This document shows positions 34,318 through 43,014 of a DNA stretch of 64,000 nucleotides, in pieces. The number at the start of each line of letters is the position of its first letter. Within the stretch, counting starts at the first letter, position 1. Origin of the DNA: Lysinibacillus timonensis (GTDB lineage: Bacteria > Bacillota > Bacilli > Bacillales_A > Planococcaceae). The notes beneath the pieces were generated by a model. That model was not told the origin of the DNA, made no database searches, and was given only the letters and a program-made list of their open reading frames with translations. The stretch covers positions 2,572,001 through 2,636,000 of the forward strand of contig NZ_LT985980.1 in assembly GCF_900291985.1 (NCBI RefSeq). The letters run 5' to 3'. The position numbers and the translations under genes are program-made.

Positions 34318-35223
34318 CTATATGTAATAAGCCCATTGGTGGGTACCGACAATCCTAAAGTTATTATCTAAAACTCTCTGTATTCGCTTCTTTGATGAGA
34401 TTACTTTACACCAATCATGAATGATATTGGTAGTAACTTTTTCGGATGGAAAAAGTGTTTTAAATTCATTAATACTACGCATTATGGCGGAGGAAGTAAG
34501 TTCAGTACAACCACACTCATTACAATGAATATTATGACCAGAAATAAAACTCATAAAAGAGTTACAAACTCCACATGTTATTCCTTTTTGAAGTTGATGA
34601 TATTCATAACCCGGAAGGTTCGTAAAAGGTGATACATTGCTATGTAGAGATATCATTTTATCTGCAAGTAAGCGATGCTTATTGGATAATTTTGTTGTAT
34701 TAGATTCAAACTTTTTAAAATACCGTTTTATTTGAGTTGGGAAAAGAAAAGGGTAATTCAGTGGTGTTTGGTATAAAGTGAACTCGGGGTTTATAAAAAC
34801 TACTAGGCCCTCTACGGAAAGATTAAAGCCAAGGCTTAAAAGCAATTGCTTCAACAAGGTTTCAGCTCTACGTAATTGAATTAATGGATTTGTGATTTCA
34901 GTTTTTGGGAACTTAAACATTTTTTCTGATTCGTAGAAATAGTCACCCTCGTAATTCTTAACCTCATAGAAGTAAACTTTGTTAGAAGTTATAATAAGGG
35001 AATCTACTTGGAAAGTCGTTTTATTAATATTTAAAAGTAAATCATTTAAAACTAAGCAATCTGATTGAAAGTTTTCGGTTAGTGAGTCAAAAAGTATCTC
35101 TCCTTCAAAACCCTTTTTAAGGTATAGGTAATAATTCCTCTCCTGATCAGGCAATACCATTCGTTTACTTAAGATTTCTAGTATTTTCAATTCTTCAGAT
35201 TTTGTTCGAGACTTGTAATGCAT
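34318..35223 (-). CDS. NERD-domain (nuclease-related) protein with a C-terminal zinc-ribbon-like segment
   Basis: The 301-residue protein has the NERD pattern around residues 36-125: GFEGEILFDSL near 38, QVDSLIITSNKVYFYEVKNYEG near 72-93 with the Asp and the E-x-K of the restriction-type nuclease fold. From about residue 216, CGVCNSF and CNECGC give two CxxC pairs typical of a zinc ribbon. A final helix-rich segment follows. NERD proteins are suggested DNA-processing enzymes, but experimental roles are few. AGGAGGGTATT precedes the ATG on the minus strand. It is alone, beside the 52-bp tandem repeat. Confidence 0.75.
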   Translation of the reverse strand: MHYKSRTKSEELKILEILSKRMVLPDQERNYYLYLKKGFEGEILFDSLTENFQSDCLVLNDLLLNINKTTFQVDSLIITSNKVYFYEVKNYEGDYFYESEKMFKFPKTEITNPLIQLRRAETLLKQLLLSLGFNLSVEGLVVFINPEFTLYQTPLNYPFLFPTQIKRYFKKFESNTTKLSNKHRLLADKMISLHSNVSPFTNLPGYEYHQLQKGITCGVCNSFMSFISGHNIHCNECGCTELTSSAIMRSINEFKTLFPSEKVTTNIIHDWCKVISSKKRIQRVLDNNFRIVGTHQWAYYI

Positions 35224-35464
35224 AATACCCTCCTATAATATTTCAGCTCTCCATAAATATTCTACCAACAATTTTTGTAATAGGTAATCATATTAGTTAA
35301 AATTGGTCATTTAATTCTAGATAGGACAGTCTTGTTTTTCTAAAGATTGTATAATGGAGAAATAATATACTAAAATTTCTTAAGAAATTCTTCAGAATTC
35401 CCCTAACTAGTATTTAAGATTTAATGCATAAGATTGGTTTATAAGAAAAAGTAGTGAGGTGAGG

Positions 35465-36163
35465 ATGGTGGGACAATTAACGGTGCTCGTAACAGATGAT
35501 GATAAGGATATTCGTGATGGGATTGAGATTTATTTAAAAAATGAAGGCTATCATGTCTTGAAAGCCAGTGATGGCGTGGAAGCGCTGACACTTTTACATG
35601 AAAATGATGTCCATTTAATTATCCTTGATATTATGATGCCAAATATGGATGGAATTACGGCAACCTTTAAAATTCGTGAAGAGCGGAATATTCCGATTAT
35701 CATGCTCAGTGCGAAGGCAGAGGATACGGATAAGATTCATGGGTTATCTGTTGGTGCAGACGATTATGTGACGAAGCCATTCCATCCACTTGAATTACTG
35801 GCACGAGTAAAGTCACAACTGCGACGCTATGTCCAACTTGGAACATTTAATGGACAAACATCTTCTATTATCGATGTGAATGGGCTATCACTTGATATAG
35901 AAGCAAAAGAAGTAAGGCTGGATGGAGAACCCATCAAACTCACACCAATCGAATACAAAATAACAGAATTGCTTTTGAAAAATGCAGGGCGTGTATTCTC
36001 AATTAATGAAATCTACGAACTCGTATGGAATGAAGAAGCTTATAATGCTGAGAATGTGGTTGCGGTGCATATTCGGAAAATTCGAGAAAAGATTGAAGCG
36101 GATCCTAAAAATCCAAGATTCCTAAAGGTTGTGTGGGGAATTGGCTATAAAATTGAAAAATAA
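35465..36163 (+). CDS. OmpR-family response regulator
   Basis: The ATG at 35465 is one of three close start options (GTG 35459, ATG 35465, GTG 35468) behind GTGAGGTGAGG. The 232-residue protein has a receiver domain with acidic pocket D11-D12-D13, phosphorylation site D55 in LIILDIMMPNMDG and the KPF lysine near residue 105. The C-terminal winged helix contains PIEYKITELLLKNAGRVFS and VVAVHIRKIREKIE. It lies directly before a membrane histidine kinase and should be its partner. Its 3' end overlaps a tiny membrane ORF. Confidence 0.93.
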   Translation: MVGQLTVLVTDDDKDIRDGIEIYLKNEGYHVLKASDGVEALTLLHENDVHLIILDIMMPNMDGITATFKIREERNIPIIMLSAKAEDTDKIHGLSVGADDYVTKPFHPLELLARVKSQLRRYVQLGTFNGQTSSIIDVNGLSLDIEAKEVRLDGEPIKLTPIEYKITELLLKNAGRVFSINEIYELVWNEEAYNAENVVAVHIRKIREKIEADPKNPRFLKVVWGIGYKIEK

Positions 36164-36296
36164 GCTAGAAATTGTACTAACGGGTTTCGTTATCCTTGCA
36201 TCTTTTATGGGACTTATTTTTATCAGTGTGTATACATTCCATTTTACCAGCGAACGTTTTGATAATACGCTAAAAATGCTAATGAAATTATTTTGA
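36153..36296 (+). CDS. Small single-pass membrane protein between response regulator and kinase
   Basis: This 47-residue frame begins at a TTG overlapping the last 11 bases of the regulator gene and stops at TGA 36294-36296, one base into the kinase ribosome site. The translation has a basic start MKNKLEIV, one hydrophobic helix (about LTGFVILASFMGLIFISVYTF) and a charged tail with FDNTLKMLMK. Without it the gap would be 144 bases in an otherwise tight operon. The ribosome site is weak, so translation would be coupled. It may be a small partner of the kinase, or a remnant of a longer membrane protein; function is unknown. Confidence 0.5.
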   Translation: MKNKLEIVLTGFVILASFMGLIFISVYTFHFTSERFDNTLKMLMKLF

Positions 36297-36307
36297 GGAG
36301 GAACAAA

Positions 36308-38506
36308 ATGAAAAATAATGGCAAATTACTCCTCACACTTTTTCTTATTATGTGGGTCGCGTTTGCATTCACCCAATTGACGAATCAAGGACAAAGGATA
36401 ATTGGCAAGTCTTATTTCGAATCTGAGGATTTCCAATATACTATTAATTCTTATAAAGAACAATTGGGCCGTTTTGTACTAATGCCATTTGATGCGGAAA
36501 AAGCGAAGGAAACGATTACTGTAACAAGTGCAGAAATTGACCAGTACCGAAACTACTATGGTTCATTAACGGAACAGATTGAAAGTATTCATAGCCAATA
36601 TAGCGATCGAATTAATATGGCCGAGGAAGACAAGAATGCAGCTTTAGAAGAACAATTAGTGCTAGAACGAGACCAAATACTTGCAGATATTACAAAAAAC
36701 TTTGAAAGCGATGAATATGTTGAGGAGAAAATCAGAAAAGATCGGGAAAAGCAAATAGACCGTTATGCTCAAGAACAACGACAGCTACAACTGAATTTCT
36801 TAAATGAGTTTAATTATTTTACGTATAGTTTTACGAATATTGAAACTGGTGAAAAGATAGAGTCTCAAAATGTGGCGGGGGCGTCTGCTGTTTATAAGGA
36901 ATCTTTTGGGGAACAACAGTCATTTTTAAACGTGGACAGTTCAGTTGAGCTATATGTTGAGGATGCTGTTTATTCAATTCCTGAGCCACTAGCTTCTTTT
37001 TATGTGCCAGGAGAAGTAGCAAAATTTGAGGGTACGATTTATATACCAAAAAATTTATTAGCTACATCTCACCTTCATTCTGAGTATCTTTCATTTAATA
37101 TTGTGAAATATGTATTCTACTTTATTTGGTTTACAGGGATATTGGCAGCTGTCGCGTTATTTACATTTGCGAAACCTACATTAAGACAATTTTCAGTATT
37201 AGGAGAAGTAGAAAACATTTTCTTAAAATGGCCAATTGATATTCGGTTAATAATAGTGATTGTACTGTCTAGTATTTCATTCACTGCTATGGAAACGGTT
37301 GGAAATAATCTTCGATACCAACTTTTCTATATGAATTTACACATTGACGACATTTTCTTTAGTTTAGTGATGTTCTTTACAACCTCTGCAACTGTATTCG
37401 GGTTAATATGGATATGGAAATCTATTAAGAATGAGGATAGTTTAAAAAATGAATTAAAAAATGCTTACTTGTATCATATAGCTGATGGTATGAGAGATTT
37501 ATTCTTAAATCGTTCATTAGCAATTCATACTATTTTCGTCCTCGGAACAGCTTTTTTTGCAGGAATTGGTTTTGTTGGAGCTACCATGTCCGGGGAATTA
37601 GCTGTAATCTATTTAATGTTATTTGTTTTTATTGCAATACCAGTAGTATTTTCGTTTCTTCGGAAAATGGGTTACTTAAGTAGAATCATTAAACAAACAG
37701 AGGATATGGCGGAAGGACGTTTAACTTCTGAAATCCAAATTAAAGGGAAGTCGCCTCTAGCGAATCATGCAAAAAATTTAAATCGTTTACGTGAAGGTGT
37801 AAAAAAATCGATGACCGAACAAGCAAAGAGTGAACGTTTAAAAACTGAGCTGATAACAAATGTTAGCCATGATTTAAGAACACCTTTAACGTCGATCATC
37901 ACCTATACAGACCTACTAAAAAATCCAGAAACTACAGAAGAGGAAAGAAATCAATATATTGATGTACTCGATAAAAAATCAGCTCGCCTAAAGACGTTAA
38001 TTGAAGATTTATTTGAAGTGTCGAAAATGGCAAGTGGAAATATTGAAATTACAAAACGACGTGTTGATTTAACACAATTGTTCCAACAAGCAATTGGAGA
38101 GCACGAAGAGGCATTTCAAAGTGCGGGGTTAGATTTAAAGGTAACAAAGCCTGAACAACCATTGTATGCGTACGTAGATGGGCAAAAAATATGGCGTGTC
38201 ATCGATAATTTAGTAGTGAACTCGCTTAAATATTCACTAAAAGGTACAAGGGTGTATATCAGTTTGAAACAGAATACCTATGAAGCTGAGTTTACAGTGA
38301 AAAATATTTCAAATTATGAACTAGACGATAATGTTGATGAGCTAACAGAGCGCTTTAAACGCGCAGATGCATCTCGACATACAGATGGATCTGGTCTAGG
38401 GCTTGCAATTGCACAATCCATTGTTGATTTGCATAATGGACGGATGAAAATCGATGTAGATGGAGATTTATTTAAAGTTATCGTTTTCATTCCAACAGAT
38501 TCATAA
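36308..38506 (+). CDS. Membrane histidine kinase
   Basis: The ATG at 36308 has GAGGAGG seven bases upstream; 732 residues. After one membrane helix near residues 6-24 there is an extracellular domain of about 230 residues with a coiled-coil region rich in Glu/Lys/Gln (near 90-165). Then come several further membrane segments between about 260 and 460, a HAMP-like linker, HisKA with VSHDLRTPLTS (His521), and HATPase with VIDNLVVNSLKYS and GSGLGLAIAQSIV. It should phosphorylate the upstream regulator. The signal it senses is not evident from the sequence. It is larger than most Bacillus kinases. Confidence 0.93.
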   Translation: MKNNGKLLLTLFLIMWVAFAFTQLTNQGQRIIGKSYFESEDFQYTINSYKEQLGRFVLMPFDAEKAKETITVTSAEIDQYRNYYGSLTEQIESIHSQYSDRINMAEEDKNAALEEQLVLERDQILADITKNFESDEYVEEKIRKDREKQIDRYAQEQRQLQLNFLNEFNYFTYSFTNIETGEKIESQNVAGASAVYKESFGEQQSFLNVDSSVELYVEDAVYSIPEPLASFYVPGEVAKFEGTIYIPKNLLATSHLHSEYLSFNIVKYVFYFIWFTGILAAVALFTFAKPTLRQFSVLGEVENIFLKWPIDIRLIIVIVLSSISFTAMETVGNNLRYQLFYMNLHIDDIFFSLVMFFTTSATVFGLIWIWKSIKNEDSLKNELKNAYLYHIADGMRDLFLNRSLAIHTIFVLGTAFFAGIGFVGATMSGELAVIYLMLFVFIAIPVVFSFLRKMGYLSRIIKQTEDMAEGRLTSEIQIKGKSPLANHAKNLNRLREGVKKSMTEQAKSERLKTELITNVSHDLRTPLTSIITYTDLLKNPETTEEERNQYIDVLDKKSARLKTLIEDLFEVSKMASGNIEITKRRVDLTQLFQQAIGEHEEAFQSAGLDLKVTKPEQPLYAYVDGQKIWRVIDNLVVNSLKYSLKGTRVYISLKQNTYEAEFTVKNISNYELDDNVDELTERFKRADASRHTDGSGLGLAIAQSIVDLHNGRMKIDVDGDLFKVIVFIPTDS

Positions 38507-38556
38507 AAAATGGTACCAACATAGTTATTCGTATGTTGGTACCATTTTTTCGTTTT
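38505..38556 (+). terminator. Intrinsic terminator of the two-component operon
   Basis: A 19-bp perfect stem (38505-38523 with 38532-38550) starts within the kinase stop codon and ends in a T tract. Confidence 0.92.
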
Positions 38557-38784
38557 TGTTAAGATTATGAAAATCAAACTGAATATTTACAATAAGCATG
38601 GTATACTGAAACAGGTATATTTACTATTGTAATTGATTATTGTAAGGTGAAAGAGAAGTTTGAATCACGAGGTAAAGACTTGCTAGTTTAGAAAATATGC
38701 AAAGCAAACTATGTAATTTATGTTAGCTAAGACGATTCAAACATGTAATTAAACATTAAAATTGTATAGGAGAAATTCGTTTTT

Positions 38785-39612
38785 ATGGAATTAGTTGAAC
38801 TTATAAAAGCGGTCATCCTTGGATTTGTTGAAGGGATGACAGAATTTGCGCCAGTTTCTTCTACTGGACATATGATTATTGTCGATGAAATGTGGCTAAA
38901 AACAATGGAGTTTTTAGGTGATGGATCAGCTAACACCTTTAAAATTGTCATTCAACTAGGATCGATTTTAGCTGTAGTAGTTGTCATGTGGAAACGAATG
39001 TTAAGTCTGGTTGGCCTTTATAAAATCGAAGGTCAAACGAATTCTAGGAAATTCAATTTAGGACATGTACTAGTGGGGATTATTCCTGCAGGTATTTTAG
39101 GGGTTTTATTTGAAGACTTTATTGATGAAAACTTATTCTCTACTTCAACGGTAATTATCGGTCTAATCATCGGCGCTATCTTTATGATTATCGCAGACAA
39201 ATTTGGACCTAGAAGACCAAAAGTAACATCATTAGATGATCTATCTTATGGAGCAGCCTTTAAAGTAGGAATTATTCAATGTTTATCTTTATGGCCAGGG
39301 TTTTCCCGTTCAGGTGCAACAATATCCGGTGGGGTAATACTTGGTTTAGATCATAAAACTGCATCTGACTTTACGTTCATTATGGCTGTGCCAATTATGG
39401 CTGGTGCAAGTGGATTATCACTTGTTAAAAATTGGGATCAGATTAACATTGATCACTTATCATTCTATGTTATTGGGTTTATCAGCGCATTTGTCTTTGC
39501 ACTGATTGCAATTAAATTTTTCCTTAAATTAATATCTCGTGTAAAATTAGTACCATTTGCTATTTATCGACTTGTTTTAGCCGCGGTATTAATTGTTGTT
39601 TTATATTTGTAA
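38785..39612 (+). CDS. uppP: Undecaprenyl-diphosphatase UppP (BacA)
   Basis: The 275-residue membrane protein has the two BacA motifs: GFVEGMTEFAPVSSTGHMII near residues 12-31, with the Glu/Ser/His catalytic residues, and PGFSRSGATISGG near 172-184. UppP recycles undecaprenyl pyrophosphate to the monophosphate carrier of cell-wall synthesis and can confer bacitracin resistance. TAGGAGAA precedes the ATG. It is a single-gene unit right after a two-component operon; in Bacillales such systems can control bacitracin-response genes, but nothing here shows that link. Confidence 0.95.
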   Translation: MELVELIKAVILGFVEGMTEFAPVSSTGHMIIVDEMWLKTMEFLGDGSANTFKIVIQLGSILAVVVVMWKRMLSLVGLYKIEGQTNSRKFNLGHVLVGIIPAGILGVLFEDFIDENLFSTSTVIIGLIIGAIFMIIADKFGPRRPKVTSLDDLSYGAAFKVGIIQCLSLWPGFSRSGATISGGVILGLDHKTASDFTFIMAVPIMAGASGLSLVKNWDQINIDHLSFYVIGFISAFVFALIAIKFFLKLISRVKLVPFAIYRLVLAAVLIVVLYL

Positions 39613-39663
39613 GCATTAGTTAAGATTTCTGCATTCGTTAGTATAACTAAATAAAGAATATCC

Positions 39664-39702
39664 AAATAAACCATTTCATTATCATGAAATGGTTTATTTA
39701 TT
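39664..39702 (+). terminator. Intrinsic terminator after uppP
   Basis: A 15-bp perfect stem (39664-39678 with 39685-39699) with a 6-base loop is followed by a T-rich tail. Confidence 0.85.
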
Positions 39703-40032
39703 TATATAGATAGCAAAACAAGGTGATTGAATTGTCCATAAAAAGCATACATATATTTATCAATAGATAATTTATAAGACCACGGGTTTCTCCATAGGTA
39801 CTTTAAGGTTGATGTATTCAATTAAAGAAAGACTTTTGACAAAATCTACATTCTTAATTTCATTCATCTGATTGGATAAGAAGAAGGATAAATTAAATAA
39901 TTAAATGCCAAGGAAAGTAGCTATTTTTTCTTGTCGATGGAAAGCTGGGGAACAAAAAAAGGTATTTTATGAGAAAATGTCGAATGTTAGTTACAATATA
40001 TATGTAAGTTCGAAAATGATAAGGAGGGTGTT
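39703..40032. other. Gene-free upstream region of the lysine-catabolism genes
   Basis: These 330 bases contain no open frame with a ribosome site. I looked for a -24/-12 sigma-54 promoter (TGGCAC-N5-TTGCA) and found none, and no riboswitch pattern. AAGGAGGGTG at the end is the ribosome site of the next gene. Confidence 0.5.
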
Positions 40033-41511
40033 ATGGAGCTGAAAAATTATATTGGTGGTAAATGGACTAATTCGGACACACATCAAAAAGTGCCAGTGAT
40101 TAACCCTGCGAATGGCAAAAAACTAGGAGAGGTACCTCTTTCATCAAGGGAAGAAGTTGGTCTCGCTGTTGCTGCAGCTAAAGCAGCTCAGAAAAAATGG
40201 GCACTGGTTCCAGCCCCTAAACGTGCAGACTATTTATATGAAATTGGTTTTAGACTAAAAGAAAAGAAAGAACACCTTGCTCAAATTTTAACGAGTGAGA
40301 TGGGCAAAGTTATTGAAGAAGCACGAGGTGAAGTGCAAGAAGGAATAGATATGGCATTTTATATGGCAGGAGAAGGAAGGCGCTTGTTTGGGGAAACGAC
40401 GCCATCAGAATTAGAGAATAAATTCGCAATGAGTGTACGAAGTCCAATTGGAGTAGTTGGACTTATTACACCTTGGAATTTTCCTATTGCTATTGCCACT
40501 TGGAAGTCCTTTCCCGCACTCGTTGCAGGTAATACCTTTGTCTGGAAACCTTCAACTGAAACACCTTTTATGGCATATGAATTAGCTAAAATTTTCGAAG
40601 AAGTAGGTTTGCCAGAGGGTGTAGCGAATATCGTATTTGGTTCAGGCTCAACAGTGGGAACAGCAATGATTGAGCATCCTGATGTGAAGGTCATTTCATT
40701 TACTGGTTCAAACTCAACTGGTAGTAAGGTGGCTGAGCTTGGAGGCAAGCATTTAAAAAAGATATCCCTAGAAATGGGCGGCAAAAATGCTGTGATTGTC
40801 ATGGATGATGCGAATTTACAGCTTGCTGTTGAAGGTATTGTTTGGAGTGCGTTTGGTACGGCGGGACAGCGTTGCACAGCTTGTAGCCGGGTGATTGTTC
40901 ATAAGGATGTTAAAGATGAGTTAGAAGAAATGTTAGTTGCGGCGTTAAGCGAACTGACAATTGGTGATGGATTAGACCCGAAAGTAAAAATTGGTCCTGT
41001 AATTAATCGACAAGCATTAGAAAAGATTAATTCTTACGTACAGATAGGAAAACAAGAAGGCGCGACGCTCCTAGCAGGAGGCAAGATATTAACGACACCA
41101 CCGTTCGAATACGGGTATTACTTTGAACCAACCGTATTTACGGATGTGAAAAACGACATGGTTATAGCGCAAGAAGAAATTTTCGGTCCGGTTGTTAGCA
41201 TTATAGAGGTGGAAAGTTTAGAGGAAGCTATTGAAGTAAACAATAGTGTGAAATTTGGGTTATCAAGCTCCATTTATTCGCAAGATGTAAATCGAATATT
41301 TAAAGCTCAAAGAGATTTAGATACGGGGATTGTATATGTTAATGCTGGAACAACAGGAGCTGAAATTCACTTACCATTCGGGGGCACTAAAGGAACTGGT
41401 AATGGACACCGAGATTCAGGGCAAGCAGCTATAGATGTTTATACTGAATGGAAGAGTGTTTATGTTGATTACAGTGGAAAGCTACAAAGAGCACAAATCG
41501 ATACAGAATAA
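40033..41511 (+). CDS. Aldehyde dehydrogenase, probable aminoadipate semialdehyde dehydrogenase
   Basis: The 492-residue protein has the ALDH blocks TPWNFPIAIATWKSFPAL near residues 148-165, LEMGGKNAVIV near 256 with catalytic Glu, GTAGQRCTACSR with the catalytic Cys near 285-291, and QEEIFGPVVS near 382. It is a GapN/SSADH-type enzyme. Its partner gene encodes a lysine 6-dehydrogenase-like enzyme whose product, piperideine-6-carboxylate/aminoadipate semialdehyde, would be oxidised to 2-aminoadipate. The gap to the partner is 22 bases, so they are cotranscribed. Substrate is inferred from this pairing only. Confidence 0.82.
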   Translation: MELKNYIGGKWTNSDTHQKVPVINPANGKKLGEVPLSSREEVGLAVAAAKAAQKKWALVPAPKRADYLYEIGFRLKEKKEHLAQILTSEMGKVIEEARGEVQEGIDMAFYMAGEGRRLFGETTPSELENKFAMSVRSPIGVVGLITPWNFPIAIATWKSFPALVAGNTFVWKPSTETPFMAYELAKIFEEVGLPEGVANIVFGSGSTVGTAMIEHPDVKVISFTGSNSTGSKVAELGGKHLKKISLEMGGKNAVIVMDDANLQLAVEGIVWSAFGTAGQRCTACSRVIVHKDVKDELEEMLVAALSELTIGDGLDPKVKIGPVINRQALEKINSYVQIGKQEGATLLAGGKILTTPPFEYGYYFEPTVFTDVKNDMVIAQEEIFGPVVSIIEVESLEEAIEVNNSVKFGLSSSIYSQDVNRIFKAQRDLDTGIVYVNAGTTGAEIHLPFGGTKGTGNGHRDSGQAAIDVYTEWKSVYVDYSGKLQRAQIDTE

Positions 41512-41533
41512 TTAAATAAAAGGGGATGTGTAT

Positions 41534-42703
41534 ATGAAAGCAGTAGTTTTAGGCGCTGGTCTTATGGGGAAAGAAGTAGCGCGCGATTTAGTTGCTAGTG
41601 ACAAAGTTGAAAAAGTATATTTAGCAGATATTGATTTATCAATAGTACGTGATTTTGCAGAACAACTAAAATCAGAAAAACTAGAAGCAGTTCAATTAAA
41701 TGCGGAAAATGAAGAGGAACTGCGTGCTTGCATTGCAAAAGGGGATGTTTGTGTAAACGCATTATTCTATGAGTTTAATGAGAAGGTTGCGAGAACAGCC
41801 ATTGATGTGGGGGTTCATTCTGTTGACTTAGGTGGTCATATTGGAAATGTTACAGAAACCATCTTAACGTTAAATGACCTTGCAAAGGAGAAGAACGTAA
41901 CAATTATACCGGACTTAGGTGTTGCGCCAGGTATGATAAATATATTAGCTGGTTATGGTGCATCTAAACTAGATGAGATTGATTCTATTAAGCTATATGT
42001 TGGAGGTATTCCAATAAATCCAGAACCACCATTAAATTATACACGTGTATTTTCGCTTGAAGGTGTAATTGACCACTATACTGAGCCATCAAAAGTAATT
42101 TTAGGTGGAAAAGTACAGGAGGTGAAATCACTATCTGGTGTCGAGCAAGTTTATTTTGACCAATTTGGGGTCTTAGAAGCCTTTTACACTTCTGGTGGAA
42201 CATCTACACTCATTAAGACATTCCCAGATGTTAAGTCACTGGAGTATAAAACAATTCGTTACAAAGGGCATGCTGAAAAGTTCCAGTTACTAGTCGACTT
42301 AGGTTTCTTCGATAAAGATCTTAAAGTTACTGTGGATGGTACTGAAGTAAAAGTACGCGATGTAGTACGTGAAGGATTGAAAAGTAAATTAAATTTAGGC
42401 GATAAACAAGATGCAGTATTATTACGTGCAATTATCTTAGGGGAGAAAAAAGGGGAGCAAGTCACTTACGAGTATGAAACAATTGTTATTCGTAAAGATA
42501 GCGATGATATGACAGCCATGGCGCGTGTAACAGCGTGCACAATTTCAGCTGTTGCAGTTATGATAGGTACTAATGTCATTACAGAACGTGGTGTGTTAAC
42601 CCCGGAAAAGGTTGTACCAGGTCAAGAATACATTGAGAAAATGGCAAAAAGGGGCGTAATGATTAAAGAAACCGAACATCGATCATCTATTGTTAAATGG
42701 TAA
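41534..42703 (+). CDS. L-lysine 6-dehydrogenase-like protein (saccharopine dehydrogenase family)
   Basis: I use the ATG at 41534 with AGGGGATG seven or eight bases upstream; a GTG six bases earlier is possible. The 389-residue protein begins with a Rossmann loop VVLGAGLMGKEVARDL and has the saccharopine-dehydrogenase-family PDLGVAPGMINILAGYGA near residue 130 and GGIPINPEPPLNYTRVFSLEGVID near 155-178. The length (about 385) and domain arrangement match the Geobacillus L-lysine 6-dehydrogenase, which oxidatively deaminates the epsilon amino group. With the preceding ALDH it would convert lysine to aminoadipate. Carboxynorspermidine or other saccharopine-family enzymes are less likely given the partner. 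Confidence 0.8.
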   Translation: MKAVVLGAGLMGKEVARDLVASDKVEKVYLADIDLSIVRDFAEQLKSEKLEAVQLNAENEEELRACIAKGDVCVNALFYEFNEKVARTAIDVGVHSVDLGGHIGNVTETILTLNDLAKEKNVTIIPDLGVAPGMINILAGYGASKLDEIDSIKLYVGGIPINPEPPLNYTRVFSLEGVIDHYTEPSKVILGGKVQEVKSLSGVEQVYFDQFGVLEAFYTSGGTSTLIKTFPDVKSLEYKTIRYKGHAEKFQLLVDLGFFDKDLKVTVDGTEVKVRDVVREGLKSKLNLGDKQDAVLLRAIILGEKKGEQVTYEYETIVIRKDSDDMTAMARVTACTISAVAVMIGTNVITERGVLTPEKVVPGQEYIEKMAKRGVMIKETEHRSSIVKW

Positions 42704-42794
42704 TCTGGCGAAATGGTTTCTTAGAATGAAATGAAATCTAATTGGGTAATAAATTAATCGAGTAAATGATCGTAGAGATAAACAGGGTTTATGC

Positions 42795-42828
42795 AGCGTG
42801 AAGATTTAGTTCTTCGCGCTTTTTTGTA
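42795..42828 (+). terminator. Intrinsic terminator after the lysine-catabolism genes
   Basis: AGCGTGAAGA (42795-42804) pairs with TCTTCGCGCT (42811-42820, one G-T pair), followed by six T. The rest of the 300-base gap to 43014 shows only AT-rich DNA and the ribosome site AAGGAG at 43002. Confidence 0.85.
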
Positions 42829-43014
42829 TGGAGTGAAGTTACATAACTAGTAATCGAAAATTCACATGTAATTATATGAATCAAAAGTTATGTTAACGAA
42901 ATATAGTGATGTTAAAAGTAAATAAACATTTAAAATTCCATTTCCCTTATTTGTAACTATTTTCAACTTCCGGAGTCTAATTCATTAAAATCTATAAAAA
43001 TAAGGAGTGAAATG

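Noticed and set aside
34318..35223. Defence island around the NERD protein
   Set aside because: Neighbours are a transporter and a two-component system, and no restriction, helicase or toxin gene is nearby.
39703..40032. Sigma-54 promoter for the lysine-catabolism genes
   Set aside because: No TGGCAC-N5-TTGCA pattern was found on the plus strand.
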